A DNA stretch of 16,175 nucleotides from Gammaproteobacteria bacterium (GCA_027295975.1 JAPUJX010000366.1:1-16175), one strand, 5' to 3'; counted from the stretch's first letter, positions 7,398 through 14,117 are shown. A program made the numbers and translations. Notes: a model not told the origin generated them from the letters alone.

Positions 7398-8039
7398 TTA
7401 CTCGACCGAGATGGTGCTGCGGATCATCTCGAGCATTTTTGAGGGCTGGCCGCTCTGGCTGCCGTAGCCTTCAAGCACCTTGACGGTCTCCATCCCTTCG
7501 GCTACCTCGCCGAAGATAGTGTGCTTGCGGTCCAACCAGGGCGTTTTGACGAATGTGAGAAAAAACTGGCTCCCATCCGTGCCGGGCCCGGAGTTCGCCA
7601 TGCTCAGCAGTCCGGGCCGATTGTGTTTCACCTTGTCCGAGAACTCACCCCGGTAGTTGTAGCCGGGTCCGCAGCACCCGTTACCCTGTGGGTCCCCGCC
7701 CTGTGCCATGAACTGACTGATGACCCGGTGGAAGGTCAGGCCATCGTAAAAGCCAAGCCGCACCAGATAGATCGTGCTCGATACGTGCATTGGGGCGACG
7801 TCCGGCAATAGCTTGATCTTGATGCTGCCGACGTTGGTTTCCAGGTTCCAGTAATAAGATTTGTCGGTATCGAACTCCACCTTCGGCGGTTTGCGCAAGC
7901 CTGTCTTCCAGCCGGGCTGCGACTTGTCGATAGACTGCGATTCGATGAAGGTATCGATGGTCTCCACCACCCCTGCACTGGCCGCCATGGGCAGGTAACA
8001 GGTGAGCGCGAGAGCGAGTAGGTGTTTCATTTGGTTCAT
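7398..8039 (-). CDS. Exported cyclophilin-type peptidyl-prolyl cis-trans isomerase
   Basis: The 213-residue product begins with a Sec signal peptide (hydrophobic 5-17, probable cleavage after ASA at 20-22), so it should be periplasmic. The cyclophilin fold is clear: FHRVI (103-107) with catalytic R105, QFMAQGGDPQG (109-119), MANSGPGTDGSQFF (147-160) and PWLDRKHTIFGEV (167-179). Its role would be to isomerise Xaa-Pro bonds in exported proteins, as E. coli PpiA does. An odd feature is the vicinal pair C122-C123 in the loop after GGDPQGNG, where homologues usually carry Thr/Gly. About 35 residues precede the fold after the signal peptide. An ATG three codons later is an alternative start; neither has a strong ribosome binding site. 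It is separated by 154 bases from pdxJ upstream and 80 bases from the cold-shock gene downstream, so it is probably its own unit. Confidence 0.93.
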   Translation of the reverse strand: MNQMKHLLALALTCYLPMAASAGVVETIDTFIESQSIDKSQPGWKTGLRKPPKVEFDTDKSYYWNLETNVGSIKIKLLPDVAPMHVSSTIYLVRLGFYDGLTFHRVISQFMAQGGDPQGNGCCGPGYNYRGEFSDKVKHNRPGLLSMANSGPGTDGSQFFLTFVKTPWLDRKHTIFGEVAEGMETVKVLEGYGSQSGQPSKMLEMIRSTISVE

Positions 8040-8193
8040 TTTCGACTTCGTTCTGTAACGGTGATTTCGCCTTGTTGGGACGATTGCGTTTTATGACAGC
8101 GGTTTCGCCTCGTGGTGGAGATTGTAGCGCCGCGATGAGTTCGGCGCAGGGAATATTCCGTTGTCGTGCGGCGTGACCGCCCGGGTTTTGTTC

Positions 8194-8967
8194 CTAGCTG
8201 CCGGAAAGAGCCGCCAGGTATCTGTTCACCGCCTCCGCCAGCCCGAACTCCAGTGCATCTATGATCAGCGCGTGACCGATGGAAACTTCGGCGACCTCGG
8301 AGATTTCACGGAACAGTATCAAGTTGGTGAGATCGAGATCATGGCCGGCATTGACGCCGAGACCCGCCTGGTTGGCGTAACGCGCGGCATCGAGGTAACG
8401 GGACAACGAAGCTCTGCTGTCAGCATGATTCAGACCTTTCTTCGCCAGCGTCGCCGCAAAAGGTCCCGTATAAAGTTCTATGCGATCGGCGCCGTAATCG
8501 CGAACGCGCGCAATCTGTTCAACATCGGGATCCATGAAGAGGCTCACCCGCGCGCCCGTATTCTGATATCGGGCGACCGCGGCACGGAGCCGTTTGTTGT
8601 CGCCAGTCAGGTCCCAACCATGGTCCGAGGTGAGTTGTCCGTCGCTGTCGGGAACCAGCGTCGCCTGCTGAGGGAGGGCCGACTCGATCAACGCATCGAA
8701 GCCGGGATAACCGTTGTCACCGCGCGGTGGGGCGAAAGGGTTGCCTTCGATGTTGAATTCGATTTCCTGATAGTCGACCAGAAGTTTCGCCAGATCGCTC
8801 ACGTCTGAAGGACGAATATGCCTTTGGTCGGGTCGCGGATGCACGGTGATGCCGTGCGCACCGGCGGAGATTACTGTCCTGGCGGCCTTTACGACGCTCG
8901 GTGAAACCCCATCGCGGGAATTCCTGATTAGCGCGATCTTGTTCAGGTTGACGCTCAACACTGCCAT
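8194..8967 (-). CDS. pdxJ: Pyridoxine 5'-phosphate synthase (PdxJ), Bacteroidetes-like variant
   Basis: PdxJ condenses 1-deoxyxylulose 5-phosphate with 3-amino-2-oxopropyl phosphate to form pyridoxine 5'-phosphate, the last ring-building step of DXP-dependent vitamin B6 synthesis. The 257-residue TIM barrel shows SVNLNKIALIRNSR at 5-18, GITVHPRPDQRHIR at 39-52 (H43 matches the catalytic His of the E. coli enzyme), EFNIEG at 70-75 and VNAGHDL at 205-211. From memory these motifs read more like the Bacteroidetes form (SVNINK, TVHPRPDERHI, EFNIEG) than E. coli PdxJ (GVNIDHI, TVHLREDRRHI). A roughly 12-residue insertion around 76-88 is extra. Its ATG lies 2 bases after the SH3-protein stop, with GGAG just upstream, so it sits last in a yciB-SH3-pdxJ unit rather than in the common rnc-era-recO-pdxJ cluster. 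Confidence 0.9.
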   Translation of the reverse strand: MAVLSVNLNKIALIRNSRDGVSPSVVKAARTVISAGAHGITVHPRPDQRHIRPSDVSDLAKLLVDYQEIEFNIEGNPFAPPRGDNGYPGFDALIESALPQQATLVPDSDGQLTSDHGWDLTGDNKRLRAAVARYQNTGARVSLFMDPDVEQIARVRDYGADRIELYTGPFAATLAKKGLNHADSRASLSRYLDAARYANQAGLGVNAGHDLDLTNLILFREISEVAEVSIGHALIIDALEFGLAEAVNRYLAALSGS

Positions 8968-8969
8968 CG

Positions 8970-9659
8970 TCAGCTCCAGCCGCTGCGTCGAGGCCGGGCT
9001 TTGATGACCGTGCCGAGTAACAGACCCACTAACACCAGCCCCCCGCCGATGAACATCCAGCGTTGTTGCAGATTTTCCTGCAGGGCGTTGCGCTCGGCCA
9101 CGAGATCTTCCAACTCTTCACGAACCCGTGCGTTGAGATCCATGAGCCGCAGGTTGCTGGCATGCTCCGCAATCGCCCCTTTGGAGATTCGTTTTATGTC
9201 CTCGAGTTCCGTTTCGAGGGCCGCTACCAGGCCCGTCAGCCGCGCATTGTTTTGTTGTATCTGTTCACGGTCGCGCTCCGTGCTGGTGAGTTGTCCGCGC
9301 AATTCGTCTGCGGCGGTGTCGAGTTGAGCCATTCGAATATTGGCCTGCTCAAGGCGGTCGCGAGCGATGGGTTCGCTGATGAGGTATTGAATCGGGATCC
9401 AGCCCTCCGTACCTCGTTGGGTACGAATGCGTGCAAATCCGGCATCTTCGTTTCGCTCGATTACCTCCATTGCGGAGCCGCTTGCGAGCCCTCGATGCAG
9501 GATTCTATGGGCGTTCGAGGGGCCACTCCTGAGGGGGACGCTCAAGCTGTCGGTGATGTACATCGTTTCGGCAACTGCTTCGACTGATGTCAGTTGACCT
9601 GCTGTCGCGGACAGCCACAGGGCGATCAGAAACGTCTGGAGGTTAGACCTCTTTTTCAA
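8970..9659 (-). CDS. TIGR04211-type SH3 domain envelope protein (signal peptide, SH3, coiled coil, C-terminal TM)
   Basis: With the preferred start the product has 229 residues: a signal peptide (KKR, then hydrophobic 7-20, cleavage likely near 30), a bacterial SH3 domain at about 33-95 (YITDSLSVPLRSGPS ... GWIPIQYL), a long coiled coil at about 97-198, and a transmembrane helix at 201-219 followed by a basic tail. This is the architecture of the E. coli YgiM / TIGR04211 family, whose function is not established. I favour the TTG at 9659 because GAAGGA lies 7 bases upstream and it gives a compact signal peptide. An ATG at 9707 in the same frame would add 16 residues and is possible, since AGGGA precedes it. 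The gene overlaps the yciB 3' end by 17 bases with the TTG start (65 with the ATG), implying translational coupling. pdxJ follows after 2 bases. Confidence 0.87.
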   Translation of the reverse strand: MKKRSNLQTFLIALWLSATAGQLTSVEAVAETMYITDSLSVPLRSGPSNAHRILHRGLASGSAMEVIERNEDAGFARIRTQRGTEGWIPIQYLISEPIARDRLEQANIRMAQLDTAADELRGQLTSTERDREQIQQNNARLTGLVAALETELEDIKRISKGAIAEHASNLRLMDLNARVREELEDLVAERNALQENLQQRWMFIGGGLVLVGLLLGTVIKARPRRSGWS

Positions 9660-10254
9660 CGACGGGTCCTTCAACGTTCGGTCCTTCGAGATTCGCTCCT
9701 TCAACATCCAATCCCTGCTCTTTGCTTTCGAGATAACCTTTGCTGTTCAAATAGATCAAGGTGATCGCGACATAGGCAAATGTGAGCGCAAATCCCCCAA
9801 TCAGCTTGTAGGTCACCCAGACCTCCATGGAGAAGTTGTACGCCACGACGAGATTGAGCGCGGCTGCGAGGGAAAAACCACCTGCCCAGCCCAAATTGAT
9901 TCGGGTCCACACCTCGTCGGGCAAACTGATCTGCTTGCCGAGTACTTTTTTAATCAGATTGGATTTGCCGAAAAAGTGGCTGGCAACCAGCGAAATGGCC
10001 AGCAACCCGTTCACGATTGTCGGTTTCCATTGAATGAAGAGTTCATTGCGAAAAAACAGAGTCAGCCCGCCGAAGATCAAACACACCCAGAATGTCAGTT
10101 TGAGCTCGCGGCTGACGGGTTTTTTGAGTGCCCAGTAAATGATCAGCTGCAGGGTGACGGCGATCATGAGCGCGGCCGTTGCCGAATAGATGTCGCTCAT
10201 GAAGAACACGATTACAAAAAGTAGAATGGGGACGAAGTCCAGGAATTGGTTCAT
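9643..10254 (-). CDS. yciB: YciB (septation protein A / IspZ), inner-membrane protein
   Basis: The 203-residue polytopic protein has hydrophobic segments near 7-20, 24-42, 53-68, 78-95, 120-140 and 150-170, and matches the YciB/IspZ family: N-terminal FLDFVPILLFVIVF, KPTIVNGLL at 77-85 and LPDEVWTRINLGWAGGF at 111-127. E. coli YciB is linked to cell-envelope integrity and has been reported to interact with elongation and division components. Most homologues end near 180 residues; this one carries an additional tail (184-203) built of VEGAN, LEGPN, VEGPV and VEKEV, encoded by a 15-bp repeat. It is the first gene of the minus-strand yciB-SH3-pdxJ unit. Its promoter should lie in 10255-10575; TATAGT (minus strand, 10307-10302) is a -10 candidate without a convincing -35. 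Confidence 0.95.
   Translation of the reverse strand: MNQFLDFVPILLFVIVFFMSDIYSATAALMIAVTLQLIIYWALKKPVSRELKLTFWVCLIFGGLTLFFRNELFIQWKPTIVNGLLAISLVASHFFGKSNLIKKVLGKQISLPDEVWTRINLGWAGGFSLAAALNLVVAYNFSMEVWVTYKLIGGFALTFAYVAITLIYLNSKGYLESKEQGLDVEGANLEGPNVEGPVVEKEV
9646..9705 (-). repeat. 15-bp coding tandem repeat (four units) at the yciB 3' end
   Basis: Read on the minus strand, the units are GTTGAAGGAGCGAAT, CTCGAAGGACCGAAC, GTTGAAGGACCCGTC and GTTGAAAAAGAGGTC. In the yciB frame they give pentapeptides V/L-E-G-x-x. The first three contain the Shine-Dalgarno-like core GAAGGA, and several contain TTG in the frame of the downstream SH3 gene. Confidence 0.85.
9667..9672 (-). promoter_or_regulatory. 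Ribosome binding site deciding the SH3-protein start
   Basis: GAAGGA on the minus strand, in the third copy of the 15-bp repeat, sits 7 bases before TTG at 9659. It supports that start over the more distal ATG at 9707 and lies within the yciB coding sequence. Confidence 0.6.
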
Positions 10255-10335
10255 TGCTTCAATGGGCAGGAAAATCGCCAGTCTGTGACATTAATGAAAT
10301 AACTATAGCCTGTAACGATACGTGCAGCCTAGCGT

Positions 10336-10486
10336 CCTGTCCCATAAATAACTGTGCTGAGTCGCGTAGGGTTTTTCGTGCCACCCAAGGCGGGGAAACG
10401 CCGTGTGGTAGGCCCCACACAAGGACGACCAACGCAGCCGGGGGCGAAAAAAACCAGCGGATTGGTGAAGTTATTTTTGGGACAGG
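10336..10486. repeat. 151-bp fold-back element with 18-bp terminal inverted repeats
   Basis: The left end CCTGTCCCATAAATAACT (10336-10353) is the reverse complement of the right end AGTTATTTTTGGGACAGG (10469-10486), with one mismatch. Inside, GGTTTTTCG (left half) and CGAAAAAAACC (right half) can also pair, and GTGTGG...CCACAC near the centre can form a hairpin, so the whole unit could fold into one imperfect stem. It has no coding capacity. The structure fits a MITE or a repetitive extragenic element. I see no target-site duplication immediately flanking it. Confidence 0.75.
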
Positions 10487-10493
10487 GTTACGT

Positions 10494-10514
10494 AGGTACG
10501 TAATATGCGTACCT
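10494..10514. promoter_or_regulatory. Perfect interrupted palindrome upstream of yciO (candidate operator)
   Basis: AGGTACG-taatatg-CGTACCT has perfect 7-base arms around a 7-base spacer. The 11-mer TACGTAATATG at 10497-10507, which overlaps it, recurs at 10523-10533, 26 bases away. The block lies 62-82 bases before the yciO start, a suitable place for an operator or promoter element. No binding protein can be named from sequence. Confidence 0.5.
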
Positions 10515-10575
10515 GATATGAATACGTAATATGTATAGCTAAGAGACTGAAATAATCGGTTGATGGAGCACCAGG

Positions 10576-11187
10576 GTGAGCCAGTACTTTTCCATTCATC
10601 CCTCGCATCCGCAGCAGCGCCTGCTGTTGCGTGCGGCGGAGATCATCGCCGCCGGTGGCCTGGTGGTTTACCCAACCGATACGACCTACGCACTTGGATG
10701 CCGCATCGGTGACAAACAGGCACTCGACCGGATCCGTCAGCTTCGGCGATTGGCCAGGTACCATCACTTCACGCTGACCTGTAGAGATCTCTCTGAGATC
10801 TCGCTGTACGCGCGAGTGGACGATCAGAGCTATCGAATCCTCAAACACCTCACGCCTGGTCCGTTTACCTTCCTCCTGCAGGCCACCCGGGAGGTGCCGC
10901 GGCGCCTGGTACATCCGAAGCGGCGCACCATCGGCCTGCGCGTGCCGGACAACGCCGTGGCACGGGGGTTGCTGGAGGCGTTGGGGGAACCTTTGATGTC
11001 GACGACCATGCGACTGCCCGATGCCGCCGAGGCGATGTCAGACCCGCAGGAGATCCGTCGGGAACTGGAACATTCGGTGGATCTGATCCTCGATGGGGGT
11101 TACAACGGACTGATCCCTACAACGGTGGTGGACCTCACCCGGGATGTTCCGGAGGTGGTGCGTCAAGGGCTGGGTGAGTTTGTCTGA
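10576..11187 (+). CDS. yciO: YciO, YrdC/Sua5-fold protein
   Basis: The 203-residue product closely resembles E. coli YciO along its whole length: MSQYFSIHP at the start, QQRLLLRAAEIIAAGGLVVYPTD at about 13-35, YALGCRIGDK at 38-47, HFTLTCRDLSE at 64-74, KRRTIGLRVPDN at 115-126 and PTTVVDLT at 181-188. YrdC-fold proteins (TsaC, Sua5) make threonylcarbamoyl-AMP for t6A37 of tRNA. YciO has the same fold, but its physiological role is less clear and it need not replace TsaC. The start is GTG, with GGAG at 10565-10568 giving 7-base spacing. It opens the plus-strand yciO-trpS-scpA-scpB-rluB series; trpS follows after 43 bases. In E. coli rnm sits just upstream of yciO; here it is absent and the fold-back element occupies that side. 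Confidence 0.94.
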   Translation: MSQYFSIHPSHPQQRLLLRAAEIIAAGGLVVYPTDTTYALGCRIGDKQALDRIRQLRRLARYHHFTLTCRDLSEISLYARVDDQSYRILKHLTPGPFTFLLQATREVPRRLVHPKRRTIGLRVPDNAVARGLLEALGEPLMSTTMRLPDAAEAMSDPQEIRRELEHSVDLILDGGYNGLIPTTVVDLTRDVPEVVRQGLGEFV

Positions 11188-11193
11188 TTTCAC

Positions 11194-11199
11194 TATAAT
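11194..11199 (+). promoter_or_regulatory. Consensus -10 hexamer upstream of trpS
   Basis: TATAAT lies in the yciO-trpS gap, 32 bases before the TTG start. No good -35 hexamer is found 15-19 bases upstream (that stretch is the end of yciO), and there is no TGn extension, so a promoter here is plausible but unproven. Confidence 0.4.
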
Positions 11200-11230
11200 A
11201 CCGGTCGTGTTCAAGGAATAGGGCGCTGCA

Positions 11231-12460
11231 TTGAGCAGTCATGAATCGAGCCGCCGCGTGCTTTCCGGCATGCGCCCGACCGGCCGGTTACACATTGGTC
11301 ACTACCATGGGGTTCTCAAGAACTGGATCCAGCTGCAACACGAATACGAATGCTTTTTTTTTGTTGCCGACTGGCATGCGCTCACTACGGGTTACAATGA
11401 AACCGAGAATATCGAGCAATACACCTTCGATACCGTAGTCGATTGGCTCGCGGCCGGGGTCAACCCCGGGGCAGCTACTCTGTTCGTACAGTCCAAGGTG
11501 CCTGAACACGCGGAGTTGCACTTATTGCTTTCGATGATCACCCCCGTTAGCTGGCTCGAACGAGTGCCCAGTTACAAGGATCAGCAGCTCAAACTCAAAG
11601 ATCGGGACCTTTCGACTTATGGCTTTCTGGGTTACCCGGTGCTGCAGTCCGCCGATATCCTCATATACAAAGCTGGAAACGTGCCGGTTGGGGCGGATCA
11701 GGTCGCCCACGTCGAACTCACCCGTGAGATAGCCCGGCGGTTCAATCACATCTACGGACGTGAACCGGGTTTCGAGGAACATGCCGAGAACGCCATTAAA
11801 AAGATGGGCCGAAAGGCGGCGCGCCTGTATCGCGAACTCAGGCGGAACTACCTCGAAAAAGGTGATGCAGAAGCGTTGCAGCGGGCGCGCGCCCTGTTGG
11901 CGGAACAACAGAATTTATCTATTGGCGACACGGAGAGATTATTCGGGTTTCTCGAAGGCGGCGGGCGCATCATCTTGCCGGAGCCTGCGGCGTTGCTCAC
12001 CAGGGAGGCCAAGGTACCGGGACTCGATGGCGAGAAGATGTCGAAATCCTACGGCAATACTATCGCGCTGCGCGAAGATCCCGACGTCGTCGACCGGAAG
12101 CTTCGAAAAATGAAAACGGATCCCGCACGGGCACGGCGAAAAGACGCAGGCAACCCACATAAGTGCCCGGTGTATTCGCTGCACGAGGTATACTCCGATG
12201 CCGAGACGTGCCGTTGGGCGGCCCAGGGTTGCCGCAGTGCGGGTATTGGTTGTCTCGATTGTAAAAAACCGCTCATCGAAGCCATCAACGAGGAACAGGC
12301 GGGTATGCGGGAACGAGCGCGCCAGTTCGAAGAAGACCCTGATCTGGTTTACTCGATATTGCTCGAAGGCTCGGAGAAGGCCCGCGATGTCGCGCGAGAA
12401 ACGTTGGACGATGTGCGTTCCGCAATTGGCATTTCCAAGCGGAGAACCATAAATCGTTGA
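11231..12460 (+). CDS. trpS: Tryptophanyl-tRNA synthetase with four-cysteine (possible 4Fe-4S) motif
   Basis: Class I synthetase charging tRNA-Trp. The 409-residue product has GMRPTGRLHIGHYHG at 13-27 (HIGH motif), GADQVAHVELTREIARR at 154-170, KMSKS at 269-273, and an inserted helical segment at about 180-248 (KKMGRKAARLYRELRR ... NLSIGDTERLFGFLEGGG) typical of the long proteobacterial form. The C-terminal region has C312-x21-C334-x6-C341-x2-C344, very close to the C-x22-C-x6-C-x2-C pattern that binds a 4Fe-4S cluster in Thermotoga maritima TrpRS. The start is TTG: an in-frame TAG lies three codons upstream and AGGG is placed 7 bases before TTG; the nearby ATG at 11241 is out of frame. It sits between yciO and scpA, probably in one operon. 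Confidence 0.95.
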   Translation: MSSHESSRRVLSGMRPTGRLHIGHYHGVLKNWIQLQHEYECFFFVADWHALTTGYNETENIEQYTFDTVVDWLAAGVNPGAATLFVQSKVPEHAELHLLLSMITPVSWLERVPSYKDQQLKLKDRDLSTYGFLGYPVLQSADILIYKAGNVPVGADQVAHVELTREIARRFNHIYGREPGFEEHAENAIKKMGRKAARLYRELRRNYLEKGDAEALQRARALLAEQQNLSIGDTERLFGFLEGGGRIILPEPAALLTREAKVPGLDGEKMSKSYGNTIALREDPDVVDRKLRKMKTDPARARRKDAGNPHKCPVYSLHEVYSDAETCRWAAQGCRSAGIGCLDCKKPLIEAINEEQAGMRERARQFEEDPDLVYSILLEGSEKARDVARETLDDVRSAIGISKRRTINR

Positions 12461-12518
12461 CGCGGAATCCAGCGTTGAAACAGGACACCAATGCCAAATA
12501 ATAGCGAGTGTCGAATAG

Positions 12519-13355
12519 ATGGGCGTTGATACGAGCGACGATTCAGCACCCCGCCTGGTTCGCGCGCGGCGGGAATCCGCGGACACCCTGGCCCTGGTTG
12601 CGGGAGAAGCGGTTCGCGAACTTCCGACCGACCTCTACATTCCCCCGGATGCCCTCGAGGTTTTCCTGGAAACTTTCGAAGGCCCGTTGGACCTTCTGCT
12701 GTACCTGATTCGCCGGGAAAATCTGGATATTCTCGACGTCAAAGTAGCCGAGATCACGCAACAGTACATGAATTACGTCGATCTCATGAGTGAGATGCAA
12801 CTGGAGCTGGCCGGTGAATACCTCGTCATGGCCGCCATGTTGGCGGAGATCAAATCGCGCATGTTGTTACCGCGACTGGCGCACGCGGAGGAAGATGAAC
12901 ACGATCCTCGTGCCGAGCTCATTCGCCGTCTGCAGGAATATGAGCAGATCAAACTAGCCGCCGAGGGCGTCGCCGCGCTGGCGCGACTCGAGCGCGACAT
13001 ATTCACCGCCCATGCCGAGAAGCCCGAACTGGTGCGCCAGCACTCCGATCCGGTAGTGGATATGAAAGAGGTGCTGGTGGCGCTGGCCAATGTGCTCAAA
13101 CGAGCGGAAATGTATGAGCGTCACGCCGTCCAGCTAGAGGCGTTGTCAGTGGCCGAACGAATGCAGGAAATACTCTCAACCGTGAGTGATGCGACGGACT
13201 TCGTGCCGTTTGCGCACCTGTTCACCGCGGAGGAAGGGCGCATGGGTGTTGTGGTGACGTTTCTCGCTCTGATGGAGCTTATCCGCGAAGCACTTCTGGA
13301 TTTGGTTCAGAACCAGCCGTTTGCTCCCATTTACGTACGTGCCGCCGGAGAGTAG
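12519..13355 (+). CDS. scpA: ScpA, segregation and condensation protein A (kleisin)
   Basis: ScpA is the kleisin subunit that joins SMC heads and binds ScpB in the bacterial condensin-like complex. The 278-residue product has the diagnostic N-terminal block FEGPLDLLLYLIRRENLDILDVKVAEITQ starting near residue 53, a central region with ELAGEYLVMAAMLAEIKSRMLLP, and a C-terminal winged-helix block ending in LALMELIREALLDLVQNQPFAPIYVR. About 45 residues precede the kleisin fold, more than in short homologues; a later start is possible, since no strong ribosome binding site precedes ATG 12519. scpB begins 3 bases after its stop, so the pair is translationally linked. It follows trpS by 58 bases. 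Confidence 0.95.
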   Translation: MGVDTSDDSAPRLVRARRESADTLALVAGEAVRELPTDLYIPPDALEVFLETFEGPLDLLLYLIRRENLDILDVKVAEITQQYMNYVDLMSEMQLELAGEYLVMAAMLAEIKSRMLLPRLAHAEEDEHDPRAELIRRLQEYEQIKLAAEGVAALARLERDIFTAHAEKPELVRQHSDPVVDMKEVLVALANVLKRAEMYERHAVQLEALSVAERMQEILSTVSDATDFVPFAHLFTAEEGRMGVVVTFLALMELIREALLDLVQNQPFAPIYVRAAGE

Positions 13356-13358
13356 CAA

Positions 13359-14072
13359 ATGTCCGATCGCCTCGAGGACGAACAGATCAAACGAATCATA
13401 GAAGCGGCGCTGTTGGCCACGGATGAGCCGTTAGCGGTAGATCGGCTGGTAAAACTTTTCGCGCGGGGAGAGCTCGAGGTCGAGCAGGCACGGACCCGGA
13501 TTCGGGAAGCTCTCAAAATAATTGAGACTGACGCGATGAATCACGGTTATGAGCTCAAACGGGTGGCGTCGGGATACCGCTTTCAGGTCCGCCAGGAACT
13601 CAGTCGGTGGGTTAGTCGATTGTGGGACGAAAAGCCGCCTCGTTACTCGCGCGCGCTCCTGGAAACACTCGCATTGATCGCCTACAAACAACCGGTCACT
13701 CGCGGTGATATCGAGCAGGTCCGTGGAGTAAGCGTGAGCCAGAACATTATGAGAACCCTGCTTGAGCGCGGCTGGATACGGGTGATCGGTCAGCGCGAAG
13801 TACCGGGGCGGCCTGCCATGTACGGTACTACGCGCGCGTTCCTGGACTACTTCAACCTCAAGAGCCTCGACCAGCTGCCGCCTCTCGCCGAGATTCGCGA
13901 GTTGATGGAAACCCTGGCGGTCGAGGAAACTCCGCCCATCGCCGAGCCGGCGCGACTGCACACCGAAGAAGCCGAAGGGGAGGGTGAGCAGACCCCGGAG
14001 GAATCGGCCGCCGGTGAAAAACAGCGGGCCGAAGTCGTGCCTCTACCCACGGCGCCAATTACCTCCCTGTAG
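13359..14072 (+). CDS. scpB: ScpB, segregation and condensation protein B
   Basis: ScpB dimers bind the ScpA kleisin and help SMC-mediated chromosome organisation and segregation. The 237-residue product contains two winged-helix domains (about 5-85 and 90-170): IIEAALLATDEPLAVDRL near the start, then YSRALLETLALIAYKQPVTRGDIEQVRGV and the family signature PGRPAMYGTTRAFLDYFNLKSLDQLPPLAEI. After about residue 180 there is a Glu/Pro-rich, probably disordered tail, common in this family. It lies 3 bases after scpA and 45 bases before rluB; that gap holds a GC-rich tandem repeat. Confidence 0.95.
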   Translation: MSDRLEDEQIKRIIEAALLATDEPLAVDRLVKLFARGELEVEQARTRIREALKIIETDAMNHGYELKRVASGYRFQVRQELSRWVSRLWDEKPPRYSRALLETLALIAYKQPVTRGDIEQVRGVSVSQNIMRTLLERGWIRVIGQREVPGRPAMYGTTRAFLDYFNLKSLDQLPPLAEIRELMETLAVEETPPIAEPARLHTEEAEGEGEQTPEESAAGEKQRAEVVPLPTAPITSL

Positions 14073-14080
14073 GGATAAAA

Positions 14081-14102
14081 GGGGTCCCCGAGGGGTCCCC
14101 GA
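14081..14102 (+). repeat. 11-bp GC-rich tandem repeat / hairpin between scpB and rluB
   Basis: GGGGTCCCCGA occurs twice in direct tandem (14081-14091, 14092-14102), followed by GGCGATTTTT. Each unit is itself near-palindromic (GGGG-T-CCCC), and CCCCGAGGGG forms a further inverted pair, so a stable structure can form 15-35 bases before the rluB ATG. It could act as a weak terminator or a translational hairpin; neither is shown. The run of T after it is short. Confidence 0.55.
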
Positions 14103-14117
14103 GGCGATTTTTACACC

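Larger units (their letters stand above)
10255..10575. other. Long divergent intergenic region between yciB and yciO
   Basis: These 321 bases contain, in order, the presumed yciB promoter area (10255-10335), a 151-bp fold-back element (10336-10486), and an AT-rich block of TACGTA motifs with a perfect interrupted palindrome (10488-10540) leading to the yciO ribosome binding site. A 91-codon plus-strand open frame crosses it but resembles no protein family I know and starts inside yciB, so I do not call it. Confidence 0.8.

Noticed and set aside
8040..8193. Promoter or small RNA between pdxJ and the cyclophilin gene
   Set aside because: TACAAT-like and CATAAA-like hexamers occur on the minus strand, but none has a paired -35 and no strong hairpin is seen.
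10328..10494. Target-site duplication around the fold-back element
   Set aside because: The immediate flanks (CCTAGCGT and GTTACGTA) do not match, so insertion by transposition is not demonstrated.
10254..10529. 91-codon plus-strand open frame across the yciB-yciO gap
   Set aside because: Its start overlaps yciB, it runs through the fold-back element, and its translation looks like random sequence with no recognisable domain.
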